Below, in pieces: positions 1 to 8,456 of a DNA stretch of 64,000 nt. Position 1 is the first letter of the stretch. Every line of letters starts with the position of its first letter. This DNA is from Nonomuraea turcica. Lineage in GTDB: Bacteria > Actinomycetota > Actinomycetes > Streptosporangiales > Streptosporangiaceae. The notes beneath the pieces are model-generated. The model did not search any database. It was not told where the DNA came from and worked only from the letters and a program-made list of their open reading frames with translations. The position numbers were made by a program, and so were the translations under genes. Location of the stretch: assembly GCF_030718205.1 (NCBI RefSeq), contig NZ_JAUZQF010000008.1:310001-374000 (forward strand), read 5' to 3'.

Positions 1-643
1 CGGGGTCGGCCAGGCGCAGCCCGGTGACCCATTCGCTGCGGCCGAGCATGGGCTCGACCCTGTCGAGCATGGCGGGCAGCACGTAGGCCAGGCCGGGCGT
101 CCACTGCGGGTAGAAGCCCTGCTCGGCGGAGTCGGCGATGCCACGGACGTAGAGGGTGTGGCGCTCGCCGCTGAGCGCGATGACCGTGAAGGGCGCGCCG
201 ACCCTGAGCCGCAGCGCGGTCGCGAACGACCGCTCGACGACCACCCCGTCGGGCTGCGCGGCGTCCAGCCACTTGCCCTCGGCCACCAGCGGGTGCGCCA
301 CCTGCGGCGGCGTGGCGGGCATCGCGCGCAGCGCGGCCGGCTCCTTCTTGCCGTCCTGCGCCACGGTCACGGGCGCCGACCGGTAGGGGCCCGCGGTCTG
401 TGTCACGCCGTCGATGCCGTTGAGGGCCACCCGCGGGCTGTCCTTGGTGTAAAGCCAGATGTGGGCCCCGTCGGTCTGCGCGAACAGGCTCCGCCACGGG
501 TTCGTGCCGTCCTCGAGCAGGGTCGCCGCGGTGATCAGCGCGGCCACGATCCCGGCCACGGCGAGCACGGTCAGCACCGCCTGGCCCTTCCTGGCCCGCA
601 GGTCGGCCCTGATCCACCGGCTCCCCGCCAGTGAGGCGCTCAT
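1..643 (-). CDS. FtsX-like ABC transporter permease, 3' part beyond the window
   Basis: Reading leftward from an ATG at 643 the frame stays open to the window edge, giving the first 214 codons. After MSASLAGSRW comes a charged stretch (IRADLRARKGQ) and one hydrophobic helix (about residues 22-42), then a long extracytoplasmic region. This is the N-terminal layout of MacB/LolC-type FtsX permeases, which couple ATP hydrolysis by a partner to work on substrates outside the membrane. The ATPase gene ends 79 bp upstream on the same strand, so the two probably form one exporter. Substrate unknown. The rest of the gene is not visible. Confidence 0.75.
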   Translation of the reverse strand, partial: MSASLAGSRWIRADLRARKGQAVLTVLAVAGIVAALITAATLLEDGTNPWRSLFAQTDGAHIWLYTKDSPRVALNGIDGVTQTAGPYRSAPVTVAQDGKKEPAALRAMPATPPQVAHPLVAEGKWLDAAQPDGVVVERSFATALRLRVGAPFTVIALSGERHTLYVRGIADSAEQGFYPQWTPGLAYVLPAMLDRVEPMLGRSEWVTGLRLADP

Positions 644-722
644 GACGCGCTCCGCCCGCCACGCGCCGGCCCGGGTGCGCGTGGGGAAGGGACGGGTGCG
701 AAGGCGGCGGGGCGGGGTGGGC

Positions 723-1451
723 TCATCGGAGGTCGATCACCTCGCCGGCCGTGCCGGTGCGCCTGCGGGCGATGCGGCCGTCGTCGACGATCTCCCCGTC
801 GAACAGCGAAACCAGCCGGTCGGCCAGGCTCGCCACGCGGGCGTCGTGGGTGACCATGACGATCGTCTGGCCCTCTTTGTGCACATCGCTGAGCAGGCGC
901 AGCACGTCGCGCGTGTTGCGGCTGTCGAGGTTGCCGGTCGGCTCGTCGGCCAGCAGCAGGCTGGGCTGGTTGGACAGCGCCCTGGCCAGCGCCACCCGCT
1001 GCTGCTCGCCACCGGACAGCTGCGCGGGCGCGGCGTCGGCGCGGTCGGTGAGGTTGAGCGCGGCCAGCAGGCTCTCCCTGCGCTCGCGGGCGACCTTGGG
1101 CGAGGCACCGGCCAGCAGCGCGGGCAGCTCGACGTTGTCGCCCACGGTCATGTTGGCGACGAGGTTGAAGAACTGGAAGACGAAGCCGATCTTCTTGCGC
1201 CGCAGCACCGCCCACGCGCTCTCCGAGAGCGTGTCGGCGCGCTTGCCGTCGAGCCAGATCTCGCCGCTGGTCCTGGTGTCGAGCCCGCCCAGCATGTGGA
1301 CGAGTGTGGACTTGCCCGACCCGGACGGCCCCATGATCGCGACGAACTCGCCCGGCTCCACCTGCAGGTCCACCCCGCGCACGGCAGGCACGGGCACCGC
1401 GCCATCCTGGTAGATCTTGACCAGATTGACCGTTTTCAGGACCGTGCTCAT
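723..1451 (-). CDS. ABC transporter ATP-binding protein, MacB/LolD type
   Basis: 242 aa ATPase. Walker A is GPSGSGKST (about residue 42), the signature is LSGGEQQRVALARAL, Walker B is LLLADEPTGNLD, and the switch histidine lies in VMVTHD. The TGNLD Walker B extension is typical of the MacB/LolD branch that pairs with FtsX permeases, which fits the permease gene immediately downstream. The ATG at 1451 was preferred to an in-frame start 18 bp earlier because it overlaps the PadR stop as ATGA (4-bp coupling). Probably controlled by that PadR protein. Confidence 0.9.
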   Translation of the reverse strand: MSTVLKTVNLVKIYQDGAVPVPAVRGVDLQVEPGEFVAIMGPSGSGKSTLVHMLGGLDTRTSGEIWLDGKRADTLSESAWAVLRRKKIGFVFQFFNLVANMTVGDNVELPALLAGASPKVARERRESLLAALNLTDRADAAPAQLSGGEQQRVALARALSNQPSLLLADEPTGNLDSRNTRDVLRLLSDVHKEGQTIVMVTHDARVASLADRLVSLFDGEIVDDGRIARRRTGTAGEVIDLR

Positions 1452-1954
1452 GCCAGATCCTCCTGGCACCGCTCCAGCCAGTCAAGGTCGGCCTGCAGGT
1501 GCAGCATGGCCCCCTCGATGAGCAGAATGGCCACCCGGTCCGTCGGCGGCGTGCGGGACAGCAGGTCGTTGAGGTCGCTCATGAGTCCCAGATAGTGGCG
1601 GCGCTGCCGGTTGATCAGCGCCATCCGGTCGGCGATGCCGGTGAGCGGGGCGAGCACGAGCTTCATGAAGAACTCATCGCGTACCCTAGGCCCTTCGGTG
1701 GGCTCGTCCACCCAGGTGGTGAGCAGGTCGCGGCCCTTGGCGGTCAGGTAGTAGACCTTCTTGTTGGGCCGGTTGGACTGCTCCACGTCCACGGCCCTGA
1801 CCAGGCCGTCCTTCTCCAGCCTGCCGAGCGTCACATAGATCTGCCCGATGTTCGGCGAGGGATAGGCGCTGCCGAAGGTCTGCTCAAGGGCCTGCTTGAG
1901 CTCATAGCCGTGGGCCGGCTCCTTGGCCAGGAGCGCGAGCAGGTGAAGCCGCAC
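1448..1954 (-). CDS. PadR family transcriptional regulator
   Basis: 168 aa. The N-terminal winged helix reads LHLLALLAKEPAHGYELKQAL and continues with IYVTLGRLEKDGLV, the PadR signature. The C-terminal half (YLTAKGRDLLTTWVDEPTEGP, then an amphipathic region) matches the Vir-type dimerisation domain. Starts with GTG after GGGAGG. It overlaps the ATPase gene by 4 bp, the classic arrangement of a PadR repressor autoregulating its own exporter operon. It is divergent from the sugar importer at 2082, so the 127-bp gap probably holds both promoters. Confidence 0.88.
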   Translation of the reverse strand: MRLHLLALLAKEPAHGYELKQALEQTFGSAYPSPNIGQIYVTLGRLEKDGLVRAVDVEQSNRPNKKVYYLTAKGRDLLTTWVDEPTEGPRVRDEFFMKLVLAPLTGIADRMALINRQRRHYLGLMSDLNDLLSRTPPTDRVAILLIEGAMLHLQADLDWLERCQEDLA

Positions 1955-1998
1955 GCCTCACCTCCCGCTGTGTTACGAATGCGTTACGCGGTTATCCG

Positions 1999-2036
1999 TT
2001 GACCTTCAGATTACAGGTGTGCATAACATGAATGCA
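1999..2036 (+). promoter_or_regulatory. Candidate promoter and small dyad between padR and the importer
   Basis: In the divergent gap I see TTGACC (1999-2004) and TAACAT (2024-2029), with a rather long 19-bp spacer. An inverted repeat TGCAT-N7-ATGCA (2020-2024, 2032-2036) overlaps the putative -10. It could be an operator for the PadR protein or an unlinked sugar regulator. Evidence is motif-level only. Confidence 0.3.
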
Positions 2037-2081
2037 TCTACCTAACACGTATGTAACCACTCTGAACACGGAGGAAACAGA

Positions 2082-3332
2082 GTGCCGCGCTCGCTTTCGC
2101 TCATACTGGCCGTCATCCTGGCGGCCGGCGGCTGCGCGACGGCGGGCGAGGAGGGCGGCGGCGAGACGAGTACGGGCGGAACCGGCCCCATCACGTTCGC
2201 CACCGGCCGCGACACCACGGCTTACCTGCAACCCTTGCTGGATCGCTGGAACCAGGCCCACCCGGCCGAGAAGGTGACGCTGCTGGAGCTGCCCGAGGCC
2301 GCCGACGAGCAACGCGCTCAGATGGTGGCCAACCTCCAGGCCCAGAGCAGCCGCTACGACGTGCTGGGGCTCGACGTGGTGTGGACCGCCGAGTTCGCGG
2401 AGAACGGCTGGATCATCCCCCTGGAGCGCGGGTTGTTCCCGCTCGACAGGTTCCTGCCGCCGGTCGTGGAGACGGCGATCTACAAGGACAAGCTCTGGGC
2501 CGTCCCGTACACGAGCAACGCGGGACTGCTCTACTACCGGACCGACCTGGTCAAGAAGCCGCCGCGGACGTGGGCCGAGCTACGCGATCAGTCACGTGAA
2601 ATTACGAAAAATCACAATATAGGAGGCTATGCCGGGCAGTTCTTGGCCTATGAAGGGCTCACCGTGAACTTCTCCGAGGCGGTGCAGTCGGCCGGCGGGC
2701 AGATTCTCAGCCACGATGGCACGGAGGTGACCCTCGACCCGGCCAAGGGCGAGACCGCGCTCGACTTCCTGCTCCAAGGCCTGCGCGAAGGCTGGATACC
2801 CAAGCGGTCGCTGAGCTTCAAAGAAGAGGAGTCGCGCCTGGCCTTCCAGGAAGGCGAGCTGGCCTTCGCCCGCAACTGGCCGCACGCCTACGGTCCCGCC
2901 AAGGCGACGCTGGGCGACAAGCTGGGCGTGACCCGGCTGCCCGGGCTCACCGGCCCCGGCTCCAGCACGCTGGGTGGCGCCAACCTGGCCATCAGCGCCT
3001 TCTCCAAGCACCAGCAGACCGCCCAGGAGTTCATCCGCTACTTCACGAGCCTGGAGAACGAGCGCCGCGTCCTCACCGAGGGGTCCTTCCCTCCCGTGTG
3101 GACCGAGCTCTACGACGATCCCGACCTGATCAAGCGCTTCCCGTACCTGCCGGTGCTCAAGGAGAGCATCCTCGCCGCCAAGCCACGGCCGGTCAGCGCC
3201 AACTACAACCAGCTGAGCCTGGTGATCGCAAGCTCGGTCGCCAAGGCCCTCAGCACCCCCACCCCCGAGTCCGCCGACGACGTCGCGGTCTCCATGAAGT
3301 CCGAACTCGAAGAAATCATCAGAACCCAGTGA
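2082..3332 (+). CDS. Sugar-binding lipoprotein, LpqY-like (importer component 1)
   Basis: 416 aa extracytoplasmic solute-binding protein. Signal peptide with lipobox AAGGC at about residues 14-18. The segment LDVVWTAEFAENGW closely matches the trehalose-binding LpqY family (from memory of the M. tuberculosis protein), as does the later glycine-rich GGANLAISAFSKH. Starts with GTG eight bases after GGAGG. First gene of an operon with a second, unlike binding protein (3340) and two permeases (4675, 6048); no ATPase is present. Substrate is probably an alpha-glucoside such as trehalose (inference). Codons around 2592-2632 are strikingly AT-rich. Confidence 0.85.
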   Translation: MPRSLSLILAVILAAGGCATAGEEGGGETSTGGTGPITFATGRDTTAYLQPLLDRWNQAHPAEKVTLLELPEAADEQRAQMVANLQAQSSRYDVLGLDVVWTAEFAENGWIIPLERGLFPLDRFLPPVVETAIYKDKLWAVPYTSNAGLLYYRTDLVKKPPRTWAELRDQSREITKNHNIGGYAGQFLAYEGLTVNFSEAVQSAGGQILSHDGTEVTLDPAKGETALDFLLQGLREGWIPKRSLSFKEEESRLAFQEGELAFARNWPHAYGPAKATLGDKLGVTRLPGLTGPGSSTLGGANLAISAFSKHQQTAQEFIRYFTSLENERRVLTEGSFPPVWTELYDDPDLIKRFPYLPVLKESILAAKPRPVSANYNQLSLVIASSVAKALSTPTPESADDVAVSMKSELEEIIRTQ

Positions 3333-3339
3333 GGCAGCC

Positions 3340-4662
3340 ATGCGAAAAGCCAGTGCAGCAGCGATCCTGGCCGGGCTCGCGCTAGCCGTCGCCGCCTGCG
3401 GTAACGCGCCGACGACGACGCAGCCCACCGCCACGGGGTCCGCGCCCGCGACCGCCGGCGCTAAGACCCTCGAGGGCGTGAAGCTCGAGGTCGCCGCCAA
3501 GTGGACCGGAGCCGAGCAGAAGAACTTCGAGCAGGTGCTCAAGGCGTTCTCCGACAAGACCGGCGCCCAGGTCACCTACGCCTCCACCGGTGAGGACACC
3601 GGCGCCTTCCTCGGCCCCCGCATCCAGGCCGGCAGCCCGCCGGACGTGGCCATTCTGCCGCAGCCGGGTCTGGTGCAGCAGTACGTGGAGCAGAAGGCGC
3701 TCAAGCCGCTCACCGACGCCGTCACCGCGGAGATCGACACCAACTACACGCCGTACTGGAAGGAGCTCGGCTCCGTCGACGGCCAGGTCTACGGCGTGCT
3801 GATCAAGGCCGCGCACAAGTCGCTGGTCTGGTACCGGTCGCAGGCGTTCGACGACGCCGGCGTGCAGCCGGCGACGACCTGGGACGAGCTCGTCAAGAAC
3901 GCGCAGACCATCGCCGACTCGGGCACGCCGCCGTTCTCGCTCTGCGGCGCCTCCGGCTGGACGCTGACCGACCTCTTCGAGAACGTCTACCTGTCCACCG
4001 CGGGCCCGGAGAACTACGACAAGCTCTCCAAGCACGAGATCCCGTGGACCGACCCGACCGTGACGACCGCGCTGGAGAAGATCCAGCAGATCGTCGGCAA
4101 GCAGGAGTTCCTGGTCGACGGGACCTCCGGCACGATGCAGACCGACTTCCCCACCTGCGTGAGCAAGGTCTACAGCAACAAGAAGTCCGCCATGGTCATC
4201 GAGGCCGACTTCGTGGCCGTCGAGGCCGAGCAGTCCGGCGCCAAGGTGGGCGAGGAGGCGAAGTACTTCCCGTTCCCGAAGGCCGGTGACACCACTCCCG
4301 TCATCCTCGGCGGCGACGTCGCGGTGGCGATGAAGGACTCGCCCGGCGCCATGGCACTGCTGCAGTTCCTGGCCTCCAAGGAGGGCGGCGAGATTTGGGC
4401 CAAGCTGCCCGGGTACCTGTCGCCCAACAAGAACGTCTCTCCCGACAACTACCCGAACGAGCTGACCAAGCAGCTCGGGCAGACGATCATCTCGGCCGGC
4501 GACGCCGTCCGTTACGACATGTCCGACCTCGCGCCCAGCGCGTTCGGCGGCACCGATGGCAAGGGCGAGTGGAAGGTCCTGCAGGACTTCGTCCGCAAGC
4601 CGACCGACGTCAAGGGCGCCCAGGAGGCGCTCGAAGCCGAGGCCAAGAAGGCCTGGAAGTAA
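3340..4662 (+). CDS. Sugar-binding lipoprotein, AglE-like (importer component 2)
   Basis: 440 aa family-1 solute-binding protein. Signal peptide ending in lipobox VAAC (about residues 17-20), followed by a Thr/Pro/Ala-rich linker. Landmarks are GPRIQAGSPPDVAILPQPG and a C-terminal lobe with VILGGDVAVAM. It resembles the alpha-glucoside binder AglE. It begins 7 bp after the LpqY-like gene, so the permease pair downstream may be served by two receptors. The two receptors are not close paralogues. Its spacing of 12 bp to the permease gene places it in the same transcript. Confidence 0.87.
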   Translation: MRKASAAAILAGLALAVAACGNAPTTTQPTATGSAPATAGAKTLEGVKLEVAAKWTGAEQKNFEQVLKAFSDKTGAQVTYASTGEDTGAFLGPRIQAGSPPDVAILPQPGLVQQYVEQKALKPLTDAVTAEIDTNYTPYWKELGSVDGQVYGVLIKAAHKSLVWYRSQAFDDAGVQPATTWDELVKNAQTIADSGTPPFSLCGASGWTLTDLFENVYLSTAGPENYDKLSKHEIPWTDPTVTTALEKIQQIVGKQEFLVDGTSGTMQTDFPTCVSKVYSNKKSAMVIEADFVAVEAEQSGAKVGEEAKYFPFPKAGDTTPVILGGDVAVAMKDSPGAMALLQFLASKEGGEIWAKLPGYLSPNKNVSPDNYPNELTKQLGQTIISAGDAVRYDMSDLAPSAFGGTDGKGEWKVLQDFVRKPTDVKGAQEALEAEAKKAWK

Positions 4663-4674
4663 AGAGGTAAGGCC

Positions 4675-6051
4675 GTGACCGAACGGTTGGACGGCCCGAA
4701 GGTCCCGCCCGCGGAGATCGCGGGCGGGGCCGCCACCGGACCGGCTGAAACCCCCCGCACGAAACAACGCCTCGGCCCCTCGCCGGTGGTCGCCATCGCC
4801 TTCCTCCTCCCAGCGGCGCTGCTGCTGGGGATCTGGGTGGTCTACCCGATCGTCTACTCGATCTTCCGCAGCCTGTTCGACGCGAACGGCACCGGATTCG
4901 TCGGCCTGGGCAACTACACGACGATCTTCACCGACTCCGGCACGCTCACCACGATCCGCAACAACCTCATCTGGGTGGTCATCGCCCCGATCGTGGTCAC
5001 CACGCTGGGCCTGATCTTCGCGGTGCTGACCGAGCGCATCAAATGGGCGACGGCGTTCAAGCTGATCGTGTTCATGCCGATGGCGGTCTCGCTGATGGCG
5101 GCCGGCGTGATCTTCCGCCTGGTGTACGAGGAGAACCCGGACAAGGGCCTGGCCAACGCGGTGCTGACGACCGTGCACGATACGTTCTCCTCCTCGCAGG
5201 GCTACCCGGAGGCCCGCCCGCGCGAGGGCGCCCAGTCCCCGGTCGCCGCCCAGAACGGCGCGGTCGTCACCAAGCAGCCCGTCCAGGCGGGCCAGCAGGT
5301 GCTGATCCCGATCGTCGGCGTCAAGCCGGCCGTCATGCCGGCCAACGCGCGGCCGGCCCCGGAATCGGCGAGCGGCAGCGGGATCTTGGGCATCGTCTGG
5401 TTCGACTTCACGCCAGGAGGCGGCGGCCAGAGCGGCGCGGTGGACACCGGTGAGAAGGGCCTGCCCGGCATGACCGTCGAGGCAGTGCAGAACGGCCAGG
5501 TCGTCGCGACCTCCACGACCGACGACCAGGGCGCGTTCCGCTTCGCGGACCTGCCTGCGGGCTCCTACACGATCCGCCTGCCGCAGTCGAACTTCGAGGC
5601 GTCCTACGGCGGGCTGACCTGGCTCGGCCCGACGCTGATCACGCCGGCGATCATCGGCGCGTTCGTCTGGGTGTGGGCCGGGTTCGCCATGGTCCTGCTC
5701 GCGGCGGGGCTGGCGGCGATCCCGCGGGACGCGCTGGAAGCGGCCCGCATCGACGGCGCCACGGAGTGGCAGGTGTTCCGCAAGATCACCGTGCCGCTGC
5801 TGTCGCCGGTGCTCCTCGTCGTCTTCGTGACGATGATCATCAATACCCTGAAGGTGTTCGACCTGGTGTTCATCATCGCGCCGGCCTCGGTCCAGCCGCA
5901 GGCGAACGTGGTCGCGCTGGAGATGTGGCGCGTGTCGTTCGGCGGCGGGAACAACCAGGGGCTGGGCAGCGCGCTCGCCATCCTCCTGCTGATTCTGGTC
6001 CTTCCCTTCATGATCATGAACATCCGCCGGTTCAGGAGGGAAGACACATGA
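4675..6051 (+). CDS. Sugar ABC transporter permease with inserted B-type domain
   Basis: 458 aa, about 150 longer than a usual MalF-type permease. Transmembrane segments lie at about 40-60, 100-120 and 130-150. From about residue 165 to 310 a hydrophilic insert replaces a short external loop; its second half (GILGIVWFDF, then EKGLPGMTVEAV, DDQGAFRFADLPAGSYTI) reads as an SdrD/Cna B-like or carboxypeptidase-regulatory beta-sandwich. The remaining helices and the EAA loop (EAARIDGATEWQVFRKITVPLL) follow normally. GTG start after GAGGTAAG. The insert would face outside the cell, near the receptors. Confidence 0.88.
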   Translation: MTERLDGPKVPPAEIAGGAATGPAETPRTKQRLGPSPVVAIAFLLPAALLLGIWVVYPIVYSIFRSLFDANGTGFVGLGNYTTIFTDSGTLTTIRNNLIWVVIAPIVVTTLGLIFAVLTERIKWATAFKLIVFMPMAVSLMAAGVIFRLVYEENPDKGLANAVLTTVHDTFSSSQGYPEARPREGAQSPVAAQNGAVVTKQPVQAGQQVLIPIVGVKPAVMPANARPAPESASGSGILGIVWFDFTPGGGGQSGAVDTGEKGLPGMTVEAVQNGQVVATSTTDDQGAFRFADLPAGSYTIRLPQSNFEASYGGLTWLGPTLITPAIIGAFVWVWAGFAMVLLAAGLAAIPRDALEAARIDGATEWQVFRKITVPLLSPVLLVVFVTMIINTLKVFDLVFIIAPASVQPQANVVALEMWRVSFGGGNNQGLGSALAILLLILVLPFMIMNIRRFRREDT

Positions 6052-6947
6052 CGAGCGCGACTGCTACCGCCCCGCAGGGGCTGGAAACGGGTGCGCCGCG
6101 CAGGGGCGTGCTGAGCAAGATCGTGGATCGGACCGGCAGCGGCGCCGTCCAGATCATCATGGTGCTGCTGGGCCTGTTCTGGCTGGTGCCGACGCTCGGC
6201 CTGCTGGTCGTCTCCATGCGGACCACGCCGGTCAACAACGCCGAGGGCTGGTGGACGGTCTTCACCAAGCCGGCCGAGCTGACCATCCAGAACTACCAAA
6301 ACCTGCTGGGCAGCGGCTTCACGGCGTCCTTCTGGAACACCGTGCTGATCACGGTGCCGACCACGGTCCTGGTGATCGGCATCGCGGCGATGGCGGGATA
6401 CGCGTTCGCGTGGATGGACTTCCCCGGGCGGGACGCGGCCTTCCTGGTCGTGGTCGGCCTGCTCATCGTGCCCATCCAGATCGCGCTGATCCCCGTCGCC
6501 ACGCTCTACGGAAACGCCGGCATCTTCGGCTCGATCCCGGGCGTGGTGCTGTTCCACGTGGCGTTCGGGCTCCCGTTCGCGATCTTCCTGCTCCGCAACT
6601 TCTTCGTCGGCATCCCGGCGTCGCTGCTGGAGGCGGCACGCATGGACGGGGCCTCGGAGTGGAAGATCTTCGCGTCGGTGGTGTTCCCGCTGGGCAAGCC
6701 CGCGATCGCCTCGCTGGGCATCTTCCAGTTCCTGTGGGTGTGGAACGACATGCTCATCGCGTTGGTCTTCGCCAACACCGAGAACCAGCCGATGACCAAA
6801 TATCTGCAGTCTCAGATGCGGCAGTTCGGGTCGAACGTTGACATCCTCTCGTCCGGCGCGTTCCTGTCGCTGATCATCCCGCTGATCATGTTCTTCGCGT
6901 TCCAGCGGTACTTCGTCCAGGGCATGATGGCCGGCTCGGTGAAGTGA
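6048..6947 (+). CDS. Sugar ABC transporter permease, MalG type
   Basis: 299 aa. ATG at 6048 overlaps the preceding stop as ATGA. About six transmembrane helices; the EAA loop is EAARMDGASEWKIFASVVFPLGKP, which binds the shared ATPase. C-terminus FQRYFVQGMMAGSVK is typical of MalG homologues. Last gene of the 2082-6947 operon; a strong hairpin (6952-6982) follows directly. No ATPase gene is nearby, so a multitasking MsiK-type ATPase elsewhere is likely (family knowledge). Confidence 0.9.
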   Translation: MTSATATAPQGLETGAPRRGVLSKIVDRTGSGAVQIIMVLLGLFWLVPTLGLLVVSMRTTPVNNAEGWWTVFTKPAELTIQNYQNLLGSGFTASFWNTVLITVPTTVLVIGIAAMAGYAFAWMDFPGRDAAFLVVVGLLIVPIQIALIPVATLYGNAGIFGSIPGVVLFHVAFGLPFAIFLLRNFFVGIPASLLEAARMDGASEWKIFASVVFPLGKPAIASLGIFQFLWVWNDMLIALVFANTENQPMTKYLQSQMRQFGSNVDILSSGAFLSLIIPLIMFFAFQRYFVQGMMAGSVK

Positions 6948-6951
6948 CGGC

Positions 6952-6982
6952 TTACGGGCGCCTGCACAGCGGGCGCCCGTAA
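6952..6982 (+). terminator. Hairpin terminator after the importer operon
   Basis: Perfect 11-bp inverted repeat TTACGGGCGCC / GGCGCCCGTAA with a 9-nt loop, five bases after the permease stop and 30 bases before the M1 peptidase gene. Only a short T run (GTTTTCG) follows, as is common in high-GC actinomycetes. Confidence 0.75.
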
Positions 6983-7012
6983 CGTCCGTTTTCGTCGTTC
7001 CGATGCATCGTC

Positions 7013-8386
7013 ATGAAGCGTCTTCTCGCTCTCACCGCAGCAGCCTTCATCTCCCTTCCCCTCTCCCCCGCCCTCGCGCACGACGGCGCACCCGGCGCGC
7101 CGGGTGCGGGTGACCCGTACTTCCCCGATCAGGGGAACGGCGGCTACGACGCCGGCCATTACGACCTCTCGCTCGACTACGACCCGTCATCCGCACGCCT
7201 CATCGGCGTGGCCGGGATCACCGCCCGGGCCACACAGGCGCTGAGCCGTTTCAATCTGGATCTCGTCAGCACCCTGGCGGTGCGGTCGGTGACGGTGGAC
7301 GGCCGGCCCGCCGCCTTCACGCAGAGCGGCTCCGAGCTGGTGGTCACGCCCGCCAGGAGCCTCCCTTCAGGCCGCGGCTTCTCCGTCGTCGTCCGGTACG
7401 ACGGCAAGGCCACGCACGTCATCGACCCCGACGGGTCGCTGGACGGGTGGATCAAGACGAGCGACGGCGTCTTCAACGCCAACGAGCCCCAGGGCGCCAT
7501 GACCTGGTATCCAGGCAACCACCACATGACCGACAAGGCGACCTATCGGTTCACGGTGACCGTACCGAGCACCCGGGTGGCGGTGGCCAACGGGGACCTG
7601 GTGGCGAAGTGGTCGCAGGGCGAGCGCACCACGTCGGTGTGGGACTCCCATGAGCCGATGGCCAGCTACCTGGCCACGGTGTCGATCGGCAAGTTCGAGT
7701 TCGCCGACGCCAGGATCGGTGGTTACCGCGTCACCACCGCCGTGGACCCCAAGCTGGCCGGCGACGCGAAGGGCTTCCCCGAGCGGCACCCGCCGGTGCT
7801 CGACTACTTCAGCTCGGTCTTCGGCCCGTACCCGTTCTCCTCGACCGGCGGGATCGTCGACCATGCCCCTGAGGTCGGCTACGCGCTGGAGACCCAGACG
7901 CGGCCCATCTACCCGCGGGTCCCCAGCGAGTCGCTGCTCGCGCACGAGCTGGCGCACCAGTGGTTCGGCAACTCGGTGACGCCGACGTTGTGGCGTGACA
8001 TCTGGCTCAACGAGGGCTTCGCCACCTACGCGGAGTGGCTCTGGGTGGACAAGCTCGGCACCCGTACCGTGCAGGCCTCGTTCGACGCGGCCTACGCGAC
8101 GGCGGCCGAGGACGACTTCTGGCAGAGCCCGCCCGCCGACCCGGGCGGCCCGGAGAACCTCTTCCACGACCCCGTCTACGACCGCGGCGCGATGACCCTG
8201 CACATGCTGCGGCGCGAGGTCGGTGACGCGGCGTTCTTCGCGATCCTGCGCGCGTGGGCGAGCGACTACAAGTACGGCAACGCCGACACGGCCGCCTTCA
8301 TCGCCCTGTCCGAGCGGGTGTCCGGCAAGCAGCTCGACGCTCTCTTCGAGGCCTGGCTCTTCAAACCCGGCAAGCCGGCGCTGTGA
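7013..8386 (+). CDS. Secreted M1 family zinc aminopeptidase (short form)
   Basis: 457 aa with a Sec signal peptide (MKRLLALTAAAF... cleavage near ALAHDG). The gluzincin motif HELAHQW is at residues 311-317 and the third zinc ligand in NEGF at 334, the usual 18-residue gap. A GAMEN-like exopeptidase element appears as GYALETQTR. The protein ends soon after the catalytic domain, lacking the ERAP1-like C-terminal domain of PepN, as in other short secreted actinobacterial M1 peptidases. Monocistronic, bounded by hairpins at 6952 and 8391. Confidence 0.9.
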   Translation: MKRLLALTAAAFISLPLSPALAHDGAPGAPGAGDPYFPDQGNGGYDAGHYDLSLDYDPSSARLIGVAGITARATQALSRFNLDLVSTLAVRSVTVDGRPAAFTQSGSELVVTPARSLPSGRGFSVVVRYDGKATHVIDPDGSLDGWIKTSDGVFNANEPQGAMTWYPGNHHMTDKATYRFTVTVPSTRVAVANGDLVAKWSQGERTTSVWDSHEPMASYLATVSIGKFEFADARIGGYRVTTAVDPKLAGDAKGFPERHPPVLDYFSSVFGPYPFSSTGGIVDHAPEVGYALETQTRPIYPRVPSESLLAHELAHQWFGNSVTPTLWRDIWLNEGFATYAEWLWVDKLGTRTVQASFDAAYATAAEDDFWQSPPADPGGPENLFHDPVYDRGAMTLHMLRREVGDAAFFAILRAWASDYKYGNADTAAFIALSERVSGKQLDALFEAWLFKPGKPAL

Positions 8387-8390
8387 TCAT

Positions 8391-8436
8391 TCTGGTACGG
8401 CTTGAGAGCGACGTTTCGGCCTCAAGCCGTACCAGA
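8391..8436. terminator. Long hairpin between peptidase and ung
   Basis: Perfect 16-bp inverted repeat TCTGGTACGGCTTGAG / CTCAAGCCGTACCAGA with a 14-nt loop, beginning four bases after the peptidase stop. No U tract. Most likely the transcription terminator of the M1 peptidase gene; it ends 20 bases before the ung start. Confidence 0.8.
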
Positions 8437-8456
8437 CCTAGATAAGCTCATCGGCC

